Source: Clostridia bacterium (lineage in GTDB: Bacteria; Bacillota; Clostridia; Christensenellales; Aristaeellaceae). From it: 14,458 nucleotides of DNA. Positions within the stretch are counted from its first letter, which is position 1, and every line of letters begins with the position of its first letter. A program made the position numbers and the translations under genes. Below, in pieces: positions 7,532-12,419 of this stretch. The DNA is taken from the NCBI GenBank assembly GCA_009776385.1, contig WRFT01000016.1, positions 1 to 14,458 of the forward strand, written 5' to 3'. The notes beneath the pieces are model-generated. The model searched no databases, was not told the DNA's origin, and saw only the letters and a program-made list of their open reading frames with translations.

Positions 7532-8149
7532 GTGAAGCGTGTAGTATCCATCATGCTTGCCTTGTTCTTGTTCTGTATCTCAATTACTGCGGCCGAAGAT
7601 GCCGTCTTTACGCATCCAGAAGCCGGTTATGGGTTTACCATGCCGGAAGGCTGGGAAGCAGCGGATCAACAAAGCGTGTCGGATTATTTATTAACCGCGC
7701 CGGAAGGTGAAGACTTTTTACTGTTGATACGGCAAATCATTGAAGCCGCCGAAGATTTACAATTTATTATTCTGTGTGAGGCCGAAGAGGGCCAGCCGAT
7801 GTTTCACGTTGTTATCAGCATCATTTCTCAGGATTTAGAAGTGGAAACCGATATATCCGAATTAATCTTATATTATGCCGATACCGTGGATGAAACATAC
7901 ATGAGTATGTTCCCGGAATACACTGTCTTACAGCAAATGGCGCCTCAGGACATCGGCGCCTGGTCCGCCGCTGTATCGGGCGGAGACTTTCAAATAGATG
8001 ATCTGTCTTATTCTATCAGGGAAGTTTGGCTTATTTCCGGTACGGAACTCTACGAGATATCACTTATGACCTCTACGGAGCTTTTAGATTCATATGAAGA
8101 CATTCTCTATCAAATAGCGGAAACATTCTTCCCTCCTGAAATGCGTTAA
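7532..8149 (+). CDS. Secreted protein of unknown function, paralogous to the next protein's C-terminal domain
   Basis: A 205-residue protein with a clear Sec signal peptide: MKRVVSIM, a hydrophobic core LALFLFCISI, then a likely cleavage near TAA/ED (about residue 21). There is no lipobox, so the mature protein should be released outside the membrane. The mature part is acidic and forms one domain beginning HPEAGYGFTMPEGW at residue 28 and ending near ILYQIAETFF. The same domain, of about the same length, forms the C-terminus of the neighbour at 8164. The opening beta-hairpin style resembles PsbP/DcrB-like (Mog1-fold) domains, but this is only an impression. The start is GTG 7532 behind a G-rich SD (GGGGGGGA, 7517-7524); an ATG at 7524 is out of frame and closes after three codons. 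The stop is 14 bp before the next start, so the two genes form an operon. Confidence 0.8.
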   Translation: MKRVVSIMLALFLFCISITAAEDAVFTHPEAGYGFTMPEGWEAADQQSVSDYLLTAPEGEDFLLLIRQIIEAAEDLQFIILCEAEEGQPMFHVVISIISQDLEVETDISELILYYADTVDETYMSMFPEYTVLQQMAPQDIGAWSAAVSGGDFQIDDLSYSIREVWLISGTELYEISLMTSTELLDSYEDILYQIAETFFPPEMR

Positions 8150-8163
8150 GAGGGGTGGTGCGC

Positions 8164-9564
8164 ATGAAAAAAGGCAGGTTTATGGTTGTCCTTGCCCTGC
8201 TGTGCGCTGCGGTTGCCTTGGCGGTTTTATTTTTTATTCAATCCGGTAGTTTACGGGAAGAATTAAGCAAGTATAAAGAAAAAGCTGAATCGCTTAGGGA
8301 AGAAATCGCAGACCTGCAATTAAGGTTTACTCACTTAGAAGAACTGCTTATTACACAACGAGATGAAGCGTTGGCGGATGCAAGCAAGAAAGATGCGGCG
8401 TTGAACGCCGCTTTAGACGAGGCCGGTCGGTTGGCCGAACAATCGGAGAGTCTGTCTAAACAAGTCGCGGATTTAGAAACAGAACTGGAAACAGCCGGCA
8501 GGGAAATCACAGAGGGCAAGGATGCCCTGTCGTCGGCGCTGTCCGATGCCGCGGCGCAATATAGTCAGTTAACCGGACAAGCGCAAAGCCTTTCCCTGCG
8601 GGTAACGGAGTTAGAATCGCAGTTAGCGGCGGCTGCCGTTGAAAAAGAAGCGGCGGATGCTTTGTCTGCGGCGCTGGTCGATTCCGCGGCGCAGAACAGC
8701 CTGTTAACCGAACAGGCCCAAGGCCTTTCCCTGCGGGTGTCGGAGCTGGAATCACAGTTGGAATCACAGTTGGCGGCAGCTGCTACTGAAAAAGAAACGG
8801 CAAATCAGTTGTCTGCGGTGCTGGCCGATTCCGCGGCGCAGAACAGTCTGTTAACCGAGCAAGCTCAAAGCCTTACTCTGCGTGTGTCGGAGCTGGAATC
8901 GCAGTTGGACGCGTCCCGCGCGCAAGCGGCGCTGCTGAAAGCCGAACTGGAAGATACACGCAGTCAGTTGGTTTCACAAGGTAATACGGACACGTCCGAT
9001 ACGGCTGCAGCCTGGTATATTCACCCGGAAGCGGGTTACGGCTTTCTCCTGCCGGAGGGCTGGAGTATTGCCGAGGATACGGACATAGCGGGTATCCTTA
9101 AGCGGCAAATGGAGGACAGGGGCTTCCTTACCGATGACAGTCTTCCCCACATCGAAACATTGGCAAATTTACCGGCAGTGCTGTTACATGAAACACATCA
9201 ACCAAACCCGGCTTTTCGCGCAAACATCATCGTTGTCTGTCAAAACTTAAGCGATGAAATCACTAATGATGATATCCTGTCATATGCCGGCGCGTTACAG
9301 GAAGGTCTTATAAATAGTATTCCTGGGTACACCGCTTCTGTACCAATGGCACTGGTTGAAGCGGGAGGCCGCCGGTTTGCCTTATCCGGCGGCGAGTATC
9401 CTTTAAATGGCCTTTCAATCAGGGTCACAGAGGCGCGTTTCGTCGCGGGAACGGCCTATTACCAAATAACCATGACAGCGTTGGCTGATGATCCTATCCG
9501 TTATGACGGCATACTGCATCAGTTGATAGAAACGTTTATTACCGCGCCGTATACGCTGTGGTAA
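8164..9564 (+). CDS. Membrane-anchored coiled-coil protein with C-terminal paralogous extracellular domain
   Basis: A 466-residue protein of unknown function. Residues 1-6 are basic and 7-25 form one hydrophobic segment (FMVVLALLCAAVALAVLFF), best read as an uncleaved N-terminal anchor with the rest outside. Residues about 30-275 are a long Leu/Glu/Gln/Ala-rich coiled coil with heptad spacing. It contains three degenerate repeats of about 45-49 residues (L-S-A-x-L-x-D-S-A-A-Q-N-S-L-L-T-E-Q-A-Q type). A short Thr/Ser linker leads to a C-terminal domain starting HPEAGYGFLLPEGW at residue 287 and running to the end, homologous to the upstream secreted protein along its whole length. The start is ATG 8164 with GAGGGG 8 nt upstream; GTG codons at 8155 and 8158 overlap the SD. 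The architecture suggests a stalk presenting a globular domain at or beyond the cell wall (inference). Two chains could associate through the coiled coil. Confidence 0.8.
   Translation: MKKGRFMVVLALLCAAVALAVLFFIQSGSLREELSKYKEKAESLREEIADLQLRFTHLEELLITQRDEALADASKKDAALNAALDEAGRLAEQSESLSKQVADLETELETAGREITEGKDALSSALSDAAAQYSQLTGQAQSLSLRVTELESQLAAAAVEKEAADALSAALVDSAAQNSLLTEQAQGLSLRVSELESQLESQLAAAATEKETANQLSAVLADSAAQNSLLTEQAQSLTLRVSELESQLDASRAQAALLKAELEDTRSQLVSQGNTDTSDTAAAWYIHPEAGYGFLLPEGWSIAEDTDIAGILKRQMEDRGFLTDDSLPHIETLANLPAVLLHETHQPNPAFRANIIVVCQNLSDEITNDDILSYAGALQEGLINSIPGYTASVPMALVEAGGRRFALSGGEYPLNGLSIRVTEARFVAGTAYYQITMTALADDPIRYDGILHQLIETFITAPYTLW
8527..8907 (+). repeat. Degenerate in-frame tandem repeats encoding the coiled coil
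   Basis: Three successive units begin at 8527, 8662 and 8809. Their lengths are 135 bp, 147 bp and a partial unit of about 99 bp. Units 2 and 3 are close at DNA level. Unit 2 is longer by 12 bp because GAATCACAGTTG (8749-8760) is repeated exactly at 8761-8772, adding Glu-Ser-Gln-Leu. All changes keep the reading frame. Confidence 0.8.
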
Positions 9565-9606
9565 TTTTCGATGAAACCTTTCATATAAAAAACGCAAGAA
9601 AAGGTT

Positions 9607-9640
9607 ATAAAAAACGCGGACAGTGTATATTTGTCCGCGT
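9607..9640 (-). terminator. Intrinsic terminator, minus strand
   Basis: ACGCGGACA (9614-9622) and TGTCCGCGT (9632-9640) form a perfect 9-bp stem with a 9-nt loop. Read on the minus strand it is followed by an uninterrupted T-run (9614-9609). It would end the small transcript that starts near 9720 as well as any read-through from the diguanylate cyclase gene. On the plus strand no T-run follows. Confidence 0.8.
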
Positions 9641-9653
9641 CCGAACGCCTTAT

Positions 9654-9676
9654 CCCGATGCTATTCGTGCATCGGG
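9654..9676. repeat. Perfect 8-bp hairpin inside the small transcript
   Basis: CCCGATGC (9654-9661), a 7-nt loop and GCATCGGG (9669-9676). It has no T-run on either side, so it is not itself a terminator. On the minus strand it begins inside the mini-ORF and covers its stop codon. Confidence 0.6.
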
Positions 9677-9705
9677 GTAACGGCTTTCATAGTCTGACTA
9701 CTCAA
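9661..9705 (-). CDS. Mini-ORF in the small transcript
   Basis: TTG at 9705 opens a 14-codon frame reading MSSQTMKAVTPMHE; from the ATG at 9711 it would be 16 codons (MRLSSQ...). The SD-like AAAGGGGGTGAT (9721-9710) differs by one base from the perfect anti-16S complement AAAGGAGGTGAT. It is spaced 8 nt from the TTG when measured from its G core, and it overlaps the ATG. The stop TAG sits at the edge of the loop of the 8-bp hairpin. There is no hydrophobic segment, so a membrane toxin is not indicated. Translation is unproven. Confidence 0.3.
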   Translation of the reverse strand: MSSQTMKAVTPMHE

Positions 9706-9726
9706 GCGCATCACCCCCTTTGCGCC

Positions 9727-9756
9727 ATTATAACGCAAACCACACGCTGTTTGCAA
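9727..9756 (-). promoter_or_regulatory. Strong promoter of the small transcript
   Basis: On the minus strand TTGCAA (9756-9751) is followed after 18 bp by a perfect TATAAT (9732-9727). It begins only 6 bp after the stop codon of the diguanylate cyclase gene and points at the small transcript, so this RNA can be made independently of the upstream gene. Confidence 0.65.
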
Positions 9757-9761
9757 GTGCC

Positions 9762-11996
9762 TTATATGGCGTTCTCAGCCAGATCTTCATCTGTCATCGG
9801 CAGAGTGTCCAGCTCTTGAAACACCACTTGGTTACGGCCGTTTTCCTTTGCTACATATAGGGCGGTGTCCGCCAAACGGACGGCTTTGTTCAGGTTATAA
9901 ACAGGTGCCGCACGGGAAATTCCAAAGCTTGCGGTTATACCGATTGTCACGTTTTCATATATAATAGGTTCCTTGCATACTTCCTGTCGGATACGTTCCG
10001 TTACATTGATGACATTTTCTTTATCCGTATCGCACATAAGCAAAACGAATTCTTCTCCGCCGTATCGTCCGAACAAGTCGTAAGGACGGATGACTTTCCT
10101 GATACGCGCGGCGACTTCCTTCAGTACCTTATCGCCCGCGGCATGTCCGTAAGTATCGTTCACCTTCTTAAAATAATCAAGGTCAAACATCACCACGAAG
10201 CATTCATTTTTCAAACGAACGGAGCGGGCTATTTGAATAGCGGCTTGCTCCATAAAGTACCTTCTGTTAAATATGCCGGTTAGTGCGTCATGGCTGGCGA
10301 TTTTCTTTAAAACGCCGCTCAGCCGTACATTGTTAATTAAAAAGATCACCGTTAGCACTAAAATAGCAAAGACAATAATTAAAAAGAAAGTCAGCAGATT
10401 GGCGTGTTCCTCCGCGTATGTTTTTGAATAATCAAAGTGCCTGCTTACCCAATCATCCTCAATTCCGCTTGTGTCAACAAACTGCTGTGCCTTATCCATG
10501 ATAGAGCAAAGAACCGTCTCATTCTGATTGAAGCCGAAATACGAGTCCATAGCGGCATTCAGCGCGACATTAATTTTAAATCCCGGTTTCTCACGGTAGT
10601 TAGTCTGCGTCAGCAAATCATATTCCGATGCCATCAACAGGTCAATTTCACCTGATTCAAGCGCGTCAAGCGATTCGCTTTGCAGGTTATAAAGACGCAG
10701 ATTATCAGCCTCCGGAAAGAGGCGCTTATAGATTTCTAAATTGGCCGATTCGGAAATTACGCCCACAGTCTTCCACGCTACTTGATAAGGGGTCAGTTTA
10801 GGATAATCGTCCCTGGATAGAATAACATACCGTGATCGGGCATAAGGCACCTTACCCCACAGAAAAAGGCCTTCCCGCTCGCGTGTGCGCAGCAGTTGCG
10901 TGGTCATGGTTGTTTCTCCCGTTAATAGCCCCCGATAGATGTCAGCCCATGTGGAGGAGTTGTCTTTCTGCGGCTCGAAGCGGATATCGGTCAAATCGCT
11001 GATGCGTTCCAGCACATCCACCGCGATACCTTGAAAGTCTCTTTCCTCCTCGTTATAAAAACTAATCGGATAATTATCGTGTTCATAAGCTACTTTGACG
11101 GCATCGTTTCGTTCATGCAAATCATCGATATAGGCCTTCTCTTGATCTGTTAAAAGCGAGGATAGCTTATGCTTGACAAACAAATACTCATATTGCTTAT
11201 GCAGAAGATGAAACCTTTCAGATCCGCCGCGTGCGATAAACTTGTCAAGCGCGGACAGCAGGTCGTCATAATCCGGATTAACGGCGGCAATCGAAACGGA
11301 GGAATACACCATTTTAAAAATCTGTGTAGAACAGATATCGGCGTAATCATCAAAAAACAGGTCCGCGATGGACTCGTCGATAAACGTGTCGATCGAGCCG
11401 TCTCGGATCATTTGCGCCGCGGCTATATAATCTTCCACATCAACGGTTGTGAAGTTGATGTCATAAGCCTTATTTGTGATAGCCTCCAGCGTGCCGGACC
11501 CCTTTAAAAAACCGACACGCAGGCCCTTTAGCGCCTCTTCGGTTGTAATTCTATCGGCGCTTACATGCGAATAAGCATATAGCGTGTGCCAGGCGATAGG
11601 CCTTGACGTGTGATGATCATCTTCGTAAAAAGCGCCTTCCACGAAGTCAATCTCACCTTCGCGCAGCTTGCTCAGGATAACTCCATTGTCCACGATAACC
11701 GGTTTAATATTTATCTCAAACATATGAGATAGAAAAACGCATAAATCCAGCGCGAACCCCGCAAGCGATCCGTCTTGCAGAAAATAAGCTTCCTGGGATT
11801 CGCAAACGCCCAGATAATAGATGTCCTTTATATCCTTCATCGCTGCGATGGCAGCCTTTTCCGCGTCCGTAATTCCGCCGATATCCCGATAGGTAACAAC
11901 ACTGTCCGCGGGGGAAACATACGCGGGCAGATGAGGAGAAGACATCAAAACAATAAACAAGATGGCCGCTAACAAGCCGGTCAAGAGATGCCTCAT
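9762..11996 (-). CDS. Membrane diguanylate cyclase with two periplasmic-type solute-binding domains (SBP_bac_3 x2 - TM - GGDEF)
   Basis: A 744-residue sensor that should make c-di-GMP from GTP in response to an external ligand. Residues 1-20 form a signal peptide or first membrane segment (LLTGLLAAILFIVLM). Two bacterial extracellular solute-binding family 3 domains follow, roughly residues 45-275 (GVCESQEAYFLQDGSLAGFALDL region) and 290-525 (KVAYEHDNYPISFYN, FQGIAVDVLERIS). A strong membrane segment spans about 534-560, then the GGDEF domain. The active-site motif is GGEEF at 646-650, a functional variant. RPYD at 637-640, five residues before it, is the RxxD product-inhibition site. SHDALTG-type entry (ASHDALTGIFNRRYF) and VMFDLDYFKKVNDTYGH are intact, so activity is expected. 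ATG 11996 has GGAGG 6 nt upstream. The ligand is unknown; polar SBP_bac_3 domains usually bind amino acids. Confidence 0.93.
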   Translation of the reverse strand: MRHLLTGLLAAILFIVLMSSPHLPAYVSPADSVVTYRDIGGITDAEKAAIAAMKDIKDIYYLGVCESQEAYFLQDGSLAGFALDLCVFLSHMFEINIKPVIVDNGVILSKLREGEIDFVEGAFYEDDHHTSRPIAWHTLYAYSHVSADRITTEEALKGLRVGFLKGSGTLEAITNKAYDINFTTVDVEDYIAAAQMIRDGSIDTFIDESIADLFFDDYADICSTQIFKMVYSSVSIAAVNPDYDDLLSALDKFIARGGSERFHLLHKQYEYLFVKHKLSSLLTDQEKAYIDDLHERNDAVKVAYEHDNYPISFYNEEERDFQGIAVDVLERISDLTDIRFEPQKDNSSTWADIYRGLLTGETTMTTQLLRTREREGLFLWGKVPYARSRYVILSRDDYPKLTPYQVAWKTVGVISESANLEIYKRLFPEADNLRLYNLQSESLDALESGEIDLLMASEYDLLTQTNYREKPGFKINVALNAAMDSYFGFNQNETVLCSIMDKAQQFVDTSGIEDDWVSRHFDYSKTYAEEHANLLTFFLIIVFAILVLTVIFLINNVRLSGVLKKIASHDALTGIFNRRYFMEQAAIQIARSVRLKNECFVVMFDLDYFKKVNDTYGHAAGDKVLKEVAARIRKVIRPYDLFGRYGGEEFVLLMCDTDKENVINVTERIRQEVCKEPIIYENVTIGITASFGISRAAPVYNLNKAVRLADTALYVAKENGRNQVVFQELDTLPMTDEDLAENAI

Positions 11997-12044
11997 ATAA
12001 ATCCTCCGGGAAAAACAATCATCTAACGTGCCGGAATGCGTTTG

Positions 12045-12073
12045 AGTATACCAGATATGTCATCATTTAACAA
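12045..12073 (-). promoter_or_regulatory. Promoter of the diguanylate cyclase gene
   Basis: On the minus strand TTGTTA (12073-12068), 17 bp, TATACT (12050-12045), with TGG just before the -10. It lies about 50 bp upstream of the ATG at 11996. Confidence 0.55.
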
Positions 12074-12114
12074 CAATCACATTCGGGCACTTCATATAAA
12101 TAATTCACAGAATA

Positions 12115-12224
12115 ATTTCGCTTGTAGGCATTTTTTAGATCATCGCATACGGTATATTATGTAAAGATTGATCAGCTATACTGTATATAGTATTTCTGTC
12201 AAGAAAATCGAGAACAAGCGAAAT
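12115..12224. repeat. Long-range 11-bp perfect inverted repeat
   Basis: ATTTCGCTTGT at 12115-12125 is the exact reverse complement of ACAAGCGAAAT at 12214-12224, 88 bp apart. The right arm ends 19 bp before the rpoB -35 box. The enclosed stretch is very AT-rich and includes the palindrome at 12178-12193. It may be paired binding sites or an RNA stem if an upstream promoter exists. Confidence 0.55.
12178..12193. promoter_or_regulatory. Operator-like palindrome
   Basis: The 16-bp sequence ATACTGTATATAGTAT is a palindrome apart from one mismatched pair (G/T at positions 6 and 11). It lies about 50 bp upstream of the rpoB -35 box and about 105 bp upstream of the cyclase -35 box. A dimeric regulator site is plausible, but AT-rich palindromes also arise by chance. 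Confidence 0.35.
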
Positions 12225-12243
12225 CATTCTCACAAAATATAAC

Positions 12244-12272
12244 TTGACGTCATTCATTACTTGTGTTAAACT
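12244..12272 (+). promoter_or_regulatory. Promoter of rpoB
   Basis: TTGACG (12244-12249), a 17-bp spacer and TAAACT (12267-12272), preceded by TGT (extended -10). Transcription from about 12279 gives a 5' leader of roughly 140 nt that contains the stem-loop structure at 12302-12382. Confidence 0.55.
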
Positions 12273-12301
12273 CCGCTATTGCATAAGTATCGCTTAAAAT
12301 G

Positions 12302-12382
12302 CGGGGATTATGCGCATTTCTTCATTTTCAGCGCTTCACAAGCGCGCCTGATGGAGGCCGGAAGACAGATCCATAATCCCCG
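12302..12382 (+). promoter_or_regulatory. Structured 5' leader of rpoB (closing stem with internal hairpins)
   Basis: CGGGGATTATG (12302-12312) pairs perfectly over 11 bp with CATAATCCCCG (12372-12382). Inside lie a 6-bp hairpin GCGCTT/AAGCGC (12331-12345) and a 4-bp hairpin GCCT/AGGC (12346-12358), so the RNA could form a multi-branched fold. No T-run follows the closing stem, so it is not a simple terminator. The distal part GGCCGGAAGACAG loosely recalls the CCGAAGACAG-type segment I remember from ribosomal protein L10 leaders, an unverified resemblance. The fold ends 37 nt before the rpoB start and could be an autoregulatory or processing element. Confidence 0.5.
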
Positions 12383-12419
12383 GATCACGCGGTTCCTGCA
12401 AGAGTATGAGGAGTGATGG

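Larger units (their letters stand above)
9607..9720 (-). ncRNA. Candidate small RNA / mini-mRNA of about 110 nt
   Basis: A complete small transcription unit lies between the convergent genes ending at 9564 and 9762. A strong minus-strand promoter (9756-9727) predicts a 5' end near 9720. The RNA would begin with AAGGGGGTGAT, a near-consensus extended Shine-Dalgarno sequence, and then carry a 14-16 codon reading frame. A perfect 8-bp hairpin follows (CCCGATGC / GCATCGGG, 9676-9654), then a terminator hairpin with a U-tract. I do not recognise the family. It could be a regulatory RNA, a short peptide mRNA, or a dual-function RNA. Confidence 0.5.
11997..12419. other. 423-bp intergenic region between the cyclase gene and rpoB
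   Basis: No coding region is visible. It holds, from left to right, the cyclase SD and promoter (minus), an AT-rich stretch framed by an 11-bp inverted repeat (12115-12125 and 12214-12224), an operator-like palindrome (12178-12193), the rpoB promoter (12244-12272) and a structured rpoB leader (12302-12382). No rplL or rplJ remnant was recognised. Confidence 0.7.

Noticed and set aside
8527..8907. CRISPR-like array
   Set aside because: The repeats are long, contiguous, in frame and lack unique spacers; they encode a coiled coil.
9661..9711. Holin-like or type I toxin peptide gene
   Set aside because: The SD and start loosely recall such genes, but the peptide is only 14-16 residues and has no hydrophobic helix.
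9607..9756. c-di-GMP riboswitch associated with the diguanylate cyclase
   Set aside because: The region is downstream of the cyclase gene, lacks the GEMM core motifs as I know them, and no gene follows it on the same strand.
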